The notes: a model not told the origin generated them from the sequence alone. Counted from the first letter of the stretch, positions 53,545 to 62,705 are shown. The stretch is DNA of 64,000 nucleotides from JALZHR01 sp036388475 (GCA_036388475.1 DASVRT010000053.1:62001-126000); one strand, 5' to 3'. Numbers and translations are program-made.

Positions 53545-55806
53545 ATGTTGACGAAAGAATTAGAAGAAACCTTAGGAATCGCGGTTGACGAAGCCGTGAA
53601 AAGACGACACGAATACGTGACTTTAGAGCATCTGCTGTACGCGCTTTTGGAAGACAGAACGGCGCGCGACGTTTTGATGAATTGCGGCGCGGATTTGGAA
53701 AAGCTGGCGGCGAGTCTGGACGAATATTTCAGCAACGTTCTGGAAATTTTACCGGACAAGGTGCAGCTGATGCCGGAGCTCACTTCGACCTTTCAGGGCA
53801 TCATTCAATATGCGATGATGCAAGCCGAAGGCAGCGGGCAGCGCGCCGTCGACGGCGGAAATATTCTCGCGGCGCTGTTTCAGACCGAGCAGTCTTACGC
53901 CGTCTACCTTTTGCAGCAGCAGGGCGTCACGCGGCTCGACATTTTGAATTACATCTCGCACGGCATTTCCAAAAACGACAACTTGTTTTTCAACGATTTG
54001 GAAACCGGCACCGAAGACGAAGACGCGGAATTTGCCGAGGAACGCGCGGCGGGCGGGAAACGCCCGAAACCGCTCGAATCTTTCACGGTCGAACTGGTCG
54101 CTTTGGCGAAAGAAGGCGGAATCGACCCGATAATCGGTCGCACATCGGAAATCCAGCGCACGATACAGGTGCTCTGCCGGCGCAAGAAAAACAATCCGCT
54201 TTACGTCGGCGAGCCGGGCGTCGGCAAAACGGCGCTGGCGGAAGGCTTAGCCTTAAAAATCAGCGAAGGCGACGTGCCGGAAGTTTTAAAAGACGCGAAA
54301 GTTTTCGCGCTCGATATGGGCGCGGTGCTCGCCGGAACGCGTTATCGAGGCGATTTCGAACAGCGTTTCAAAGCCATTATCAACGACCTTAAAAAACACG
54401 AAAACTCGATTCTTTTCATCGACGAGATTCACACGATTGTCGGCGCGGGCGCGGTTTCCGGCGGCGCGATGGACGCGTCGAATATCCTGAAACCGGCGCT
54501 CGCGGCGGGCGATTTGCGCTGTATCGGCTCGACGACTTACAGCGAATACAAAGCCGCGTTTGAACGCGACAGAGCCTTAGCCAGGCGTTTTCAGAAAATC
54601 GAAATCGGCGAGCCGACGATTGACGAAACTTACCGGATTTTAAAAGGCTTAAAGCGATTTTACGAAGAGCATCACGGCGTTCATTACACGGACGCCTCGC
54701 TGAAAACCGCTTCGGAACTCGCCGGAAAATACATCAACGACCGTTTTCTGCCCGATAAAGCGATTGATGTCATCGACGAAGTCGGCGCGGCGACGAAACT
54801 TCTGCCCGAAGATAAGCGCCCGAAACGGATTTCCGTCGCGATGGTCGAAAACACGATTGCGCGGATGGCGAAAATTCCGCCGAAAACCGTCGTCGCCGAC
54901 GAAAAAGACCGCCTGAAATCTCTGCGCGAGGATTTGAAAAACGTGATTTTCGGGCAGGAAGAAGCGATTAATAAAGTCGTCGATGCGATTCAGATTTCGC
55001 GCGCCGGTCTCGGACACGAAACCAAACCCGTCGGCTCGTTCCTGTTTTCCGGTCCGACCGGCGTCGGCAAAACCGAACTTTCGAAACAGCTTGCCGAACA
55101 GCTCGGCATCGAATTTTTACGGTACGATATGAGCGAATACGCCGAGCCGCACACGGTTTCCCGATTAATCGGCGCGCCGCCGGGATACGTCGGCTTCGAC
55201 CAAGGCGGGCTTTTGACCGAAGCGATTATGCGCACGCCGCACGCCGTTTTGGTGCTGGACGAAATCGAAAAAGCGCATCCGAATCTTTTCAATTTGCTTT
55301 TGCAGGTGATGGATTCGGCGACCCTGACGGACAACAACGGCAAAAAAGCCGATTTTCGCAACGTGATTTTGATTATGACGACCAACGCGGGCGCGCGCGA
55401 ATTGTCTTCGGGCGGCGTCGGTTTCCGCAATCAAACCGAAACGAAGGGACAGGCGAAAGGCGTTATCGAACGCACGTTTACGCCGGAATTTCGCAATCGT
55501 CTCGACGCCTGGGTGTCGTTTAAGGCGCTGGATTTGGACATCATCAAGCTGATTGTGGACAAATTCATCAAGGAACTGAACGGTCAGTTGATGGAAAAAC
55601 GCGTTCTCGTCAAACTGGACGAAGACGCGCGCGAATGGCTCGCGAAAAACGGCTTTGACGCCCGCTACGGCGCGCGCCCGATGTCGCGCCTGATTCACGA
55701 AAAAATCAAACAGCCGCTGGCGAACGAGATTTTATTCGGCAAACTGACCGGCGGCGGCAGCGTTTCGATTTCGGAGACGGGCGGCGAATTGATTCTGAAT
55801 TTTTAA
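53545..55806 (+). CDS. clpA: ATP-dependent Clp protease ATP-binding subunit ClpA
   Basis: The 753 residues include a ClpN domain (LGIAVDEAVKRRHEYVTLEH), the first AAA+ module with GEPGVGKTALAEGLA and a Walker B in ILFIDEIHTIVGAG, and the second with GPTGVGKTELSKQLAEQ and VLVLDEIEKAHPN. No ClpB-type middle coiled coil is present, and length fits ClpA. It unfolds proteins and feeds them to ClpP. It begins five bases after the pentapeptide gene. Confidence 0.93.
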   Translation: MLTKELEETLGIAVDEAVKRRHEYVTLEHLLYALLEDRTARDVLMNCGADLEKLAASLDEYFSNVLEILPDKVQLMPELTSTFQGIIQYAMMQAEGSGQRAVDGGNILAALFQTEQSYAVYLLQQQGVTRLDILNYISHGISKNDNLFFNDLETGTEDEDAEFAEERAAGGKRPKPLESFTVELVALAKEGGIDPIIGRTSEIQRTIQVLCRRKKNNPLYVGEPGVGKTALAEGLALKISEGDVPEVLKDAKVFALDMGAVLAGTRYRGDFEQRFKAIINDLKKHENSILFIDEIHTIVGAGAVSGGAMDASNILKPALAAGDLRCIGSTTYSEYKAAFERDRALARRFQKIEIGEPTIDETYRILKGLKRFYEEHHGVHYTDASLKTASELAGKYINDRFLPDKAIDVIDEVGAATKLLPEDKRPKRISVAMVENTIARMAKIPPKTVVADEKDRLKSLREDLKNVIFGQEEAINKVVDAIQISRAGLGHETKPVGSFLFSGPTGVGKTELSKQLAEQLGIEFLRYDMSEYAEPHTVSRLIGAPPGYVGFDQGGLLTEAIMRTPHAVLVLDEIEKAHPNLFNLLLQVMDSATLTDNNGKKADFRNVILIMTTNAGARELSSGGVGFRNQTETKGQAKGVIERTFTPEFRNRLDAWVSFKALDLDIIKLIVDKFIKELNGQLMEKRVLVKLDEDAREWLAKNGFDARYGARPMSRLIHEKIKQPLANEILFGKLTGGGSVSISETGGELILNF

Positions 55807-55814
55807 ACTAACGA

Positions 55815-56234
55815 ATGAAAGAATTCGGCGAAAAAGTAAAAGGCGTTGAATACCGGCGCAGACCTGGAAGCTACGGCGTGATAATAAAAGACGGTCGCGC
55901 CGGCGTTTTAAAGGCGAGCGGTTATGACACGTATTTTCTGGTCGGCGGCGGAATTGACGAGGGCGAAAGCGACACGGAAACTTTGCGTCGTGAAGCGGCG
56001 GAAGAAATCGGTTTTCACATTGAAGTCGGAGAAAAAATAGACGAGGCGATCGAGTATTTTTATTCCGCCGGAGAAAAGCAGTATGCCGCCAAAGAATGCC
56101 GCTTTTATCGCGCGTCGTTAATGGATAAAACCGAACGGAAAGGCAAGCACGAGCTAGTCTGGATTACAACCGGCGAGCTTGACGAAATGCATCATCAAAG
56201 CTACCGCTGGATTCTTGAAAAGGAATTAAAATGA
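55815..56234 (+). CDS. NUDIX hydrolase
   Basis: The 139-residue protein carries the Nudix box GGGIDEGESDTETLRREAAE then EIGF, with all catalytic glutamates. It hydrolyses nucleoside diphosphate-linked compounds; the substrate is unknown. It starts eight bases after clpA and probably belongs to the same operon. Confidence 0.9.
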   Translation: MKEFGEKVKGVEYRRRPGSYGVIIKDGRAGVLKASGYDTYFLVGGGIDEGESDTETLRREAAEEIGFHIEVGEKIDEAIEYFYSAGEKQYAAKECRFYRASLMDKTERKGKHELVWITTGELDEMHHQSYRWILEKELK

Positions 56235-56260
56235 ATATGATAATTTGACGAAAACGAGTC

Positions 56261-56347
56261 AAATGCAAAACGTAATTAACGCAGAATGCAAAATGCAAAA
56301 TTAAATATTTCCTTAATTTTGCATTTTGCATTCTGCGTTTTGCCTTT
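56261..56347. repeat. inverted period-7 repeat after the nudix gene
   Basis: The left arm is gcagaat, gcaaaat, gcaaaat; the right arm is the complement attttgc, attttgc, attctgc, gttttgcc. It lies between the convergent nudix and serine-hydrolase genes. A TTTGAC...GTCAAA hairpin precedes it at 56243-56262. Confidence 0.82.
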
Positions 56348-56349
56348 GA

Positions 56350-57753
56350 TTACTCTTCTTCTTCAAGCGTCATTTCCGAAATTTTGCCCGCGTCATTAAA
56401 CGTAAAACGCCACAGGAAAATTCGCCTCGGCGTTTCGGCTTTGTAGCGATAGATTTTATTATTGCCGGAAGTTTCAACACCGACGAAGACGAGATTTTTG
56501 ATTGCGCCGAAAGAGGCGATGCGCTGATTGCCGGATTTCGCGCGTTCGGTGGAAAGCGATTTTATCAGCTCGTCGGTCAGGTAATCGGGATTTAATTTAT
56601 TTTCCAGTCTTTCGCGCAGGGCGCTGGAAATCGTTTGCGAAATCTTCGCGTCCGGTTCGGTTTGCGCCTTTAAGGCTTTCAGCGAAATCGCGGGAATATA
56701 AATTTTGGCAATTCCGTTCGCGAGCAGCGTGCCCATTCCGATTTCGCCGAGATTCGTCAAAACAATGACGGTCAAATCGTCGTCCGTATAGCGCGAGATA
56801 TTCGCCCCGAAACCGGCTGTCTGCCCGCTGTGCCCGATGATTTTGTGCCCTCGGATTTCCGAAATCCGGAAACCGAAACCGTATGGATAAGGCTTTCCGT
56901 CGCTTAATGTGACGGGCGTCCACATCTGCGCTTTGCTTTCTTTTTTCAGCAGCGTTTCGCCGCGCAAGGCGGCTTCCCATTTCGCCAAATCCTCAACGGT
57001 CGAAACGATTGCGCCCGCGCTGAAAACGTCCGTCAAATCGTAATCGCGCCCGACCAGCTGATTGTCTTGCCACTCGTATCCGGTCGCGCGATTCGGAATT
57101 ATATATTTCGGGTCGCGGTCGGTGGTCGCGTTCATTCCGAGCGGTTTGAAAATTCTTTCCCTTGTAAAATTCCAGTAAGATTCGCCGGAAACCGTCTCGA
57201 TGATAAAGCCCAGCAGATTGTAGCCGCTGTTGCTGTACTGGTAGCGCGCGCCGGTTTCAAATTCGAGCGGCTGCGCGGCAAGCGCCTTGATAAATTCGTC
57301 GCGGCTCAATCTTTTTGTCAATTCAAAACCGGATAAACCCGTATAGCTTTTAATGCCGGAAGTGTGCGTCAGAAGATTGCGGACGCTGACGTTTTTCCAG
57401 GCGTCGGGCGTATTCGGCAGATATTTCGAGATTTTTTCGTCCGGATTTATTTTGCCTTTTTCGACCAGAAGCATAATCGCGGCGGCGGTCATCTGCTTGG
57501 AAACCGAGCCGATTTCAAAGACGGTTTCTTTCGTCACCGGCACGTTGAATTCGACGCTCGCCAGTCCGTAGCCTTCGGTTTTGACGACGCGCCCGTTTTT
57601 GATAACGGCAATCGACGCGCCGGGAATATGCCGTTCGGCAAGCTGCGCGCGGACGTATTTATCAACCTCGTCGGCACGAACGCAAATTGCCAAAAGCAGA
57701 AAAACGGAAATGAAAAATAAAGGAAAGCCGGAACGCTTCAATTTGGAATTCAT
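56350..57753 (-). CDS. exported serine hydrolase, beta-lactamase/PBP4-like
   Basis: The ATG at 57753 begins a signal segment (FPLFFISVFLLLAICVRA). The 467-residue protein has the SxxK motif in EIGSVSKQMTAAAIML, the second motif in YQYSNSGYNLLGFIIE (YSN) and HSGQTAGFGANIS as third motif. This is the class C beta-lactamase/DD-peptidase fold, of which most genomic members are esterases or peptidases. A C-terminal lipocalin-like extension follows. Confidence 0.88.
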   Translation of the reverse strand: MNSKLKRSGFPLFFISVFLLLAICVRADEVDKYVRAQLAERHIPGASIAVIKNGRVVKTEGYGLASVEFNVPVTKETVFEIGSVSKQMTAAAIMLLVEKGKINPDEKISKYLPNTPDAWKNVSVRNLLTHTSGIKSYTGLSGFELTKRLSRDEFIKALAAQPLEFETGARYQYSNSGYNLLGFIIETVSGESYWNFTRERIFKPLGMNATTDRDPKYIIPNRATGYEWQDNQLVGRDYDLTDVFSAGAIVSTVEDLAKWEAALRGETLLKKESKAQMWTPVTLSDGKPYPYGFGFRISEIRGHKIIGHSGQTAGFGANISRYTDDDLTVIVLTNLGEIGMGTLLANGIAKIYIPAISLKALKAQTEPDAKISQTISSALRERLENKLNPDYLTDELIKSLSTERAKSGNQRIASFGAIKNLVFVGVETSGNNKIYRYKAETPRRIFLWRFTFNDAGKISEMTLEEEE

Positions 57754-57851
57754 AAGTTTTCTAGCAGAATGCAAGTTGTAAGGAATTTTTACGCGGAAAC
57801 TTCTGGCAAGTCAAGAACCGGCTGTCCGGCACCGGCGGATTATAAAAGAAT

Positions 57852-57993
57852 ACGAAAACCCGCCCGCGAAAAGCGCGAAAAAGAAAATGAAGCCGCAGCT
57901 TGGCAAGCGAAGCTTGCTATTCGAAACTCCAGATTTGAAATCTCAAATCTATCCGATTTCACTTTTTCGCGCTTTTCGCGGGCAAATTTTCGT
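57852..57993. repeat. 142-bp inverted-repeat element
   Basis: Arms of 32 bases (57852-57883 and 57962-57993) match as inverted repeats except at three adjacent positions; the inner 21 bases are perfect, including CGCGAAAAGCGCGAAAAAG. The 78-base loop holds a GCAAGCGAAGCTTGC hairpin and gatttgaaatctcaaatc. It lies in the gap before the Gly/Ser-rich gene. The structure resembles a small inverted-repeat mobile element, but no target duplication was seen. Confidence 0.8.
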
Positions 57994-58018
57994 TAAATCA
58001 ATTTAACCGAAAGCGAAA

Positions 58019-58759
58019 TTATTTACTTTTAGTCTTGTCGCCGCCGGCTGTTTTGCCGCCGCTTTTGCCTGCCGCCGATTTACTGCTTTTAGCCGCCGCG
58101 CCTTTCGACGCGCCGCCGGAGCTTTTAGCCGCGCTGCTGCCGCCTGAGCTTTTGGTCGATGCGCCGCCGTCGCTGGAACCCTTGGATTCCGACGATTTGC
58201 CCGCGCTGCCCGTACCTTTTGTTCCGGCGTCACCGCTCGTTTTTGTGCTGGCTGTGCTTTTGGCTTTTGTCGTTTTGCCCGCGCCGCCGACTTTCGTTCC
58301 TGCGCCGCCTGAACCGGCTTTTGACGAAGCGCCTTGACCGCCGCCGCTCGAAGTTCCGGCTTTAGACTTTGCGGCTACTCCCGCGCTGCCCGTGCCTTTT
58401 GTTCCCGCGTCACCGCTCGTTTTCTTCGCACCGCCTTTCGACGAAGAACTTTTACTGCCGCCGCTGCCGCCGCTTGAGCCTGCGCCTTTGGATTTCTCCG
58501 ATTTTCCGGCGCTTCCGGTACCTTTCGTTCCGGCGTCACCGCCTTCTATCACACCGCTGACAGCGTCAGCGACCACGCCCAAAACTCCAATTGCCGCGCC
58601 CTGCGCCGCGCCGGTCAGAATCTCGCCGGCGGCGTCTTTGGCTTTGTCCAGAATCTCACCCGCCACGCTTTTGCTAGCGGATTTCTTTCCGCCGCTTTTT
58701 GATTTTGCCGAAGTCGATTTCGAGCCAGTCGATTTTTGACCGTCTTTTTTGGCTGCCAT
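58019..58759 (-). CDS. Gly/Ser/Lys/Ala-rich low-complexity protein
   Basis: The 246 residues have a basic start (KSTGSKSTSAKSKSGGKKSA), one hydrophobic Gly/Ala stretch near 44-73 (AAGEILTGAAQGAAIGVLGV) and a repeat region. GDAGTKGTGSAG occurs three times in identical form. There is no signal peptide. The Gly/Ala stretch resembles glycine-zipper segments. Possible roles include nucleoid or surface packing, but none is established. The start has GAGGAAAAAT upstream. Confidence 0.65.
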   Translation of the reverse strand: MAAKKDGQKSTGSKSTSAKSKSGGKKSASKSVAGEILDKAKDAAGEILTGAAQGAAIGVLGVVADAVSGVIEGGDAGTKGTGSAGKSEKSKGAGSSGGSGGSKSSSSKGGAKKTSGDAGTKGTGSAGVAAKSKAGTSSGGGQGASSKAGSGGAGTKVGGAGKTTKAKSTASTKTSGDAGTKGTGSAGKSSESKGSSDGGASTKSSGGSSAAKSSGGASKGAAAKSSKSAAGKSGGKTAGGDKTKSK

Positions 58760-58885
58760 AAAATATTTTTCCTCCCTTAAACGATTGAAAAAACTTGTGT
58801 TTCAGCTATAACTTTAACACCGTGCTGCGGAAAAATAAACAATTTTTTTAATCGGGGTTATACTTATCGCTTCGGAGGGAAATAT

Positions 58886-60445
58886 ATGAAAACAGACGTG
58901 ATTATTGCCGGCGCGGGACCGACCGGGCTGGCGCTGGCTGGACAATTTATCAGATACGGCGTCGATTTCGTGATTTTTGATAAAAAAGAAACGACTACGC
59001 GGCATTCAAAAGCTATCGGCGTGCAGGCGCGGACGCTGGAAATTTACGAGCAAATCAATCTGGCGGAAAGTCTAATTGCCGCGGGCGCGATTGCCGAAAA
59101 AGCGCGGATGATTGCCGGCGGCGAAGTGCGCGGCGAAATCGAATTCGGCGAAATCGGCGCGGGGCTGAGCCCGTATCCGTTCGTATTGCTGGTCGAACAG
59201 GGCAAGCACGAAAAGATTTTATATGATTTTATCAAATCGCGCGGCAGAGACGTCCGGTGGCAAACCGAACTCGAAAGTTTTTCGCAGGATGAAACGGGCG
59301 TCAAAGCAAACGTCAAAACGGCAGGCGGCGAATCCGAAATTATCGAGGCGAAATTTCTCGTCGGCTGCGACGGCGCGAAAAGCTCCGTCCGTCATTCGCT
59401 CGGTCTGAGGTTTGAGGGCAGCACGTTTGAGCGGATGTTTTATGTCGCCGACATCGAGATTAACTGGAAGTTCAGCCACGATGCGCTGCACGTTTTTTTA
59501 ATGAAAAACAATCTGCTCGCGTTTTTTCCGATGGTCGGCAGCGATAAGCATTTTCGCATCGTCGGTACTTTTCCCGAAGAATTTGCCAAAGACGAAGGCG
59601 AGGTTTTGTATGAAGAAATAGAAGAACAAATCAAAAAAGACGCGGAGCTTGACCTCGACATAAGCCGCGTCAATTGGTTTTCGACCTACAAAGTCCACAC
59701 GCGCCACGTCAATAAATTTTCCGTCGGCAGATGCTTTCTCGCGGGCGATTCCGCGCATATTCACACGCCTGCCGGAGCGCAGGGAATGAACACCGGCATC
59801 CAGGACGGCTACAATCTGGCTTGGAAAACGGCGATGGTTCTGCGCGGCAAAGCAAACGAAAAAATTCTGGAGACTTACAACCAGGAACGGCTCGAAAACG
59901 CGGAAAATCTTCTGAAGACGACCGACCGCTTTTTTAATCTGGTCGCCAGCCCCGACGCCTTTCTCGCTTATTTCCGAACCCATGTTTTTCCGTATATCGC
60001 GGGCGCGGCGTTTAATCTCGACGCCGTAAAAAAAATCGTTTTCCCGCGCATTTCGCAAATCGGAATTAATTATCAGCACAGCTCCTTAAGCGAAACCGGC
60101 GGAAATTTTTCGATTAAAGCGGGCGAGCGAATGCCGTATTTCGAGATTGAAGGCGCGAGTATTTACGACCGCTTGCGCGAGCCGAAATTTCATCTTCTGA
60201 CTTTTTTCGACGGTGCGGGCAGCTCGGCGGAGGTGGATTTATCTGCGGAATTTGAAACCGGGCACGCCGGTTTGATGGATTTTCACGTTCTGCCTTTGTA
60301 TCCGAAGATTGCGGAAACCTTCGGCGCGAAAGAATCTTTTACGGTGCTGCTGCGACCTGATAATTACATCGGAATGCTTTCGTCCGGCGTTTCGTCAAAT
60401 GCAGCGATCAATTATTTGAATGAAATTTTCGGCAGCAGCGTGTAA
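58886..60445 (+). CDS. FAD-dependent monooxygenase
   Basis: GGAGG precedes the ATG. The 519-residue protein opens with VIIAGAGPTGLALAGQFIRY (the GxGxxG site for FAD) and has VGCDGAKSSVRHSLGLRFEG, the DG motif, then CFLAGDSAHIHTPAGAQGMN, which binds FAD ribityl. These mark the aromatic-ring hydroxylase family (PF01494). It uses NAD(P)H and O2 to hydroxylate an aromatic or polyketide compound. A TetR gene follows, which may control it. Confidence 0.9.
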   Translation: MKTDVIIAGAGPTGLALAGQFIRYGVDFVIFDKKETTTRHSKAIGVQARTLEIYEQINLAESLIAAGAIAEKARMIAGGEVRGEIEFGEIGAGLSPYPFVLLVEQGKHEKILYDFIKSRGRDVRWQTELESFSQDETGVKANVKTAGGESEIIEAKFLVGCDGAKSSVRHSLGLRFEGSTFERMFYVADIEINWKFSHDALHVFLMKNNLLAFFPMVGSDKHFRIVGTFPEEFAKDEGEVLYEEIEEQIKKDAELDLDISRVNWFSTYKVHTRHVNKFSVGRCFLAGDSAHIHTPAGAQGMNTGIQDGYNLAWKTAMVLRGKANEKILETYNQERLENAENLLKTTDRFFNLVASPDAFLAYFRTHVFPYIAGAAFNLDAVKKIVFPRISQIGINYQHSSLSETGGNFSIKAGERMPYFEIEGASIYDRLREPKFHLLTFFDGAGSSAEVDLSAEFETGHAGLMDFHVLPLYPKIAETFGAKESFTVLLRPDNYIGMLSSGVSSNAAINYLNEIFGSSV

Positions 60446-60463
60446 CTTCCCGGAAAACGCCTG

Positions 60464-60516
60464 TTGACAAAGATGAGCCGGTAAAGTAATTTTAAATTGA
60501 GCTTAACGGCGTTAAG
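60464..60516 (+). promoter_or_regulatory. TetR promoter and operator
   Basis: TTGACA at 60464-60469 is a perfect -35; a weak -10 TAATTT follows after 17 bases. CTTAACGGCGTTAAG at 60502-60516 is a perfect palindrome of 15 bases just before the ATG. The same half-sites with the same spacing occur at 61167-61181. Confidence 0.65.
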
Positions 60517-60522
60517 TAAATT

Positions 60523-61149
60523 ATGAGCGTTAAAGAGCGGCGACAGCGGGAAAAGGAAAATTTGCGCCAAGTGATTCTGGACACGGCTCGCGAGATGTTT
60601 GCCGCCGAAGGGTACCAGAGCGTTTCGATGCGGAAAATTGCCGATAAAATCGAGTACAGCCCGACGACGATTTACCTTTATTTTAAAGACAAAAACGATT
60701 TACTCCGCCAGATTTGCGATGAAACGTTTGCTAAATTGGGAAAAAAACTGCATTCAATCGGCAAAAAACACGGCGCGACTCTGGCGGGTTTTCGCGCCGG
60801 ATTGCAGGCTTACGTCGAATTCGGCTTGGCGCATCCGAAACATTACGAAGTAACTTTTATGCTGCCTTTAATGGAAAATCTGGGCGAAATGGAAGATAAG
60901 TATGCCGATTCGCCGGGCGAAAAAGCGTTTGATTTTATGCGCCGCGGGGTCGCGGATTGTATGGCAAACGGCGATTTTGAAAAAGGCGATGTGAACCTCG
61001 TCAGCCAGACGCTCTGGGCAGGCATTCACGGCGTCACATCCTTGTTAATCGGTCACGAAGGCTTTCCGTTCGTCGATAAAAAAAAGCTGGTCAATTCGGT
61101 GATTGACACGATGCTGAAAGGTTTAGCGGTCGGAGAAAAGTCAAATTAA
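60523..61149 (+). CDS. TetR/AcrR family regulator
   Basis: The 208-residue protein has ILDTAREMFAAEGYQSVSMR, KIADKIEYSPTTIYLYFKDK, the TetR helix-turn-helix, then a TetR_C-type domain (GLAHPKHYEVTFMLPLMENL) of the kind seen in PF13305-like members. It likely represses its own promoter and the downstream membrane operon through the shared palindrome. Inducer unknown. Confidence 0.9.
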   Translation: MSVKERRQREKENLRQVILDTAREMFAAEGYQSVSMRKIADKIEYSPTTIYLYFKDKNDLLRQICDETFAKLGKKLHSIGKKHGATLAGFRAGLQAYVEFGLAHPKHYEVTFMLPLMENLGEMEDKYADSPGEKAFDFMRRGVADCMANGDFEKGDVNLVSQTLWAGIHGVTSLLIGHEGFPFVDKKKLVNSVIDTMLKGLAVGEKSN

Positions 61150-61155
61150 AATTTT

Positions 61156-61181
61156 TTGACTTTTAACTTAACACTGTTAAT
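61156..61181 (+). promoter_or_regulatory. promoter/operator of the ABA4-like operon
   Basis: TTGACT at 61156-61161 serves as -35. CTTAACACTGTTAAT at 61167-61181 keeps the CTTAAC-nnn-GTTAA pattern of the TetR operator at 60502 and overlaps the promoter, so the TetR protein should block it. Confidence 0.65.
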
Positions 61182-61231
61182 TGAAAATAGGTCCGGCTCA
61201 TTTTTAAGCCGACAAGAGAGGAGAAAACGAT

Positions 61232-61672
61232 ATGAACGCGGAAACGATTTTTTCGATTGCCAATTTAACGGCGCTGGTCGGCTGGCTTTTGCTGGTCTTT
61301 GCGCCGCGCCGGAGCTGGACGCGGAGGATTGTTCTTTCCGGTCTGCTCCCGCTTCTTTTGTCGGTCGCTTATTTGGTTTTGATTATTTTGTTTTTCGGCA
61401 GGTCGGAAGGCGGATTCGGCTCGCTGGCGGACGTGATGAAGCTTTTCACCTATGAATGGAGCGTGCTGATAGGCTGGATTCATTATCTCGCCTTTGATTT
61501 ATTCGTCGGCAGTTGGGAAGTGAAAGACGCGCAATCGCGCGGAATTTCGCACTGGTTCGTCCTACCGTGTTTGTTTTTGACCTTTCTGCTCGGACCAATC
61601 GGATTTTTGCTTTATCACATTTTGCGATTAATTGTTCCGAACAATACCGCCGCCCGAGGAGAAACGCAATGA
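61232..61672 (+). CDS. ABA4-like (DUF4281) membrane protein
   Basis: GAGGAGAAAAC precedes the ATG. The 146 residues have four helices and the family blocks LVGWLLLVFAPRRSWTRR, LADVMKLFTYEWSVLIGWIH, YLAFDLFVGSWEVKDAQ and WFVLPCLFLTFLLGPIGFLL. Plant ABA4 is needed for neoxanthin synthesis; bacterial copies lack a proven role. Its stop overlaps the next start as ATGA. It lies behind a TetR-type operator. Confidence 0.85.
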   Translation: MNAETIFSIANLTALVGWLLLVFAPRRSWTRRIVLSGLLPLLLSVAYLVLIILFFGRSEGGFGSLADVMKLFTYEWSVLIGWIHYLAFDLFVGSWEVKDAQSRGISHWFVLPCLFLTFLLGPIGFLLYHILRLIVPNNTAARGETQ

Positions 61673-62526
61673 ATATAAAGGAATTTTTGAGTGATTTATG
61701 GCGAAATCAGCGCCTGCTGGCGGCGACGGGCGGCGGATTTGCGGTTTTGTTTTTGATTCTGGCGGTGCTTTCGCTTTTCGATTCGCAGCAGATTCTGGGC
61801 GTTAATCGCTGGATAAAGCCGATGAAATTTGCGGGTTCGATTGCGATTTTTGTATGGACGGTCGCGGTTTATCTTTATTTTCTGCGCGGTTATGAAAAGG
61901 CTTCGCGCGTGATTGCACGCTGCACGATGGCGATGCAGATTGGCGAAATCATTTTAATAACGATGCAGTCGGCGCGCGGGACGACCTCGCATTTTAATAA
62001 TTCCAATGCGTTTGACGGCGCGGTTTTCAGCGCGATGGGCTTGATGATTGCGGTCAATTCGCTGCTGATTATTTATCTCGCTTTTCTTTATTTTCGCGCC
62101 GATTTTCAATTACCGAAAGCGATTCTCTGGGGAATGCGTCTGGGTTTGATTGTGTTTCTGCTCGGGAGCTTTGAAGGCGGTTATATGTCTGCGCAGACGG
62201 GGCACGCGGTCGGCGTCGCGGACGGCGGCGGCGGGTTGCCGCTCGCCAACTGGAGCACGGAAGGCGGCGATTTGCGCGTCGCGCATTTTGTCGGGCTGCA
62301 CGCGTTTCAGGCAATTCCGCTTTTTGCTTGGATGCTGGTTTTTCTGCAAAAACGCTTTTCGCCGGTACGACCGACCGTTCTGACGGTTATTTTTGCGGCG
62401 CTGTATTTCGCATCTTTTACGATGGTTTTCGTGCAAGCCCTGAGCGGCAGACCGCTACTCGGCAAACAGATTATCGTGACGCCGCGGAAAGCCGCCGATG
62501 CGGAAGAAAACAAATCGCCGAAATGA
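61669..62526 (+). CDS. multi-pass membrane protein
   Basis: The ATG at 61669 overlaps the preceding stop and gives 285 residues; an open extension further upstream lies inside the ABA4-like gene. About seven helices are visible, with GVNRWIKPMKFAGSIAIFVW, GGYMSAQTGHAVGVADGGGG and VAHFVGLHAFQAIPLFAWML as the most marked segments. The GH and HxxGLHAFQ pattern is like that of small heme- or quinone-type membrane proteins, but no function is known. It is co-translated with the ABA4-like gene. Confidence 0.7.
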   Translation: MNIKEFLSDLWRNQRLLAATGGGFAVLFLILAVLSLFDSQQILGVNRWIKPMKFAGSIAIFVWTVAVYLYFLRGYEKASRVIARCTMAMQIGEIILITMQSARGTTSHFNNSNAFDGAVFSAMGLMIAVNSLLIIYLAFLYFRADFQLPKAILWGMRLGLIVFLLGSFEGGYMSAQTGHAVGVADGGGGLPLANWSTEGGDLRVAHFVGLHAFQAIPLFAWMLVFLQKRFSPVRPTVLTVIFAALYFASFTMVFVQALSGRPLLGKQIIVTPRKAADAEENKSPK

Positions 62527-62705
62527 AACCGAGCCGGCAGACAAATGCATATCGAGCGGCGCGAATCTTTTCGGTGCTCGGACATCCGGAAGAATTTAAA
62601 TTAAAAACTTAACTTTCCGGCGATTGAAATTTTATCCGTCCTTGTGGTATCTTCTCAAAATCATGAAAATACTTGTCTCCTAAACACATCTCCGCAAATT
62701 TCCTG

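Noticed and set aside
57769..57996. Open frame of 75 codons before the Gly/Ser-rich gene
   Set aside because: It is the reading of the 142-bp inverted element; its end shows repeat-type peptides (IRNSRFEISNL).
62660..62690. Regulatory leader peptide before the MATE gene
   Set aside because: The six-codon frame has no ribosome site and no codon bias; too short to claim.
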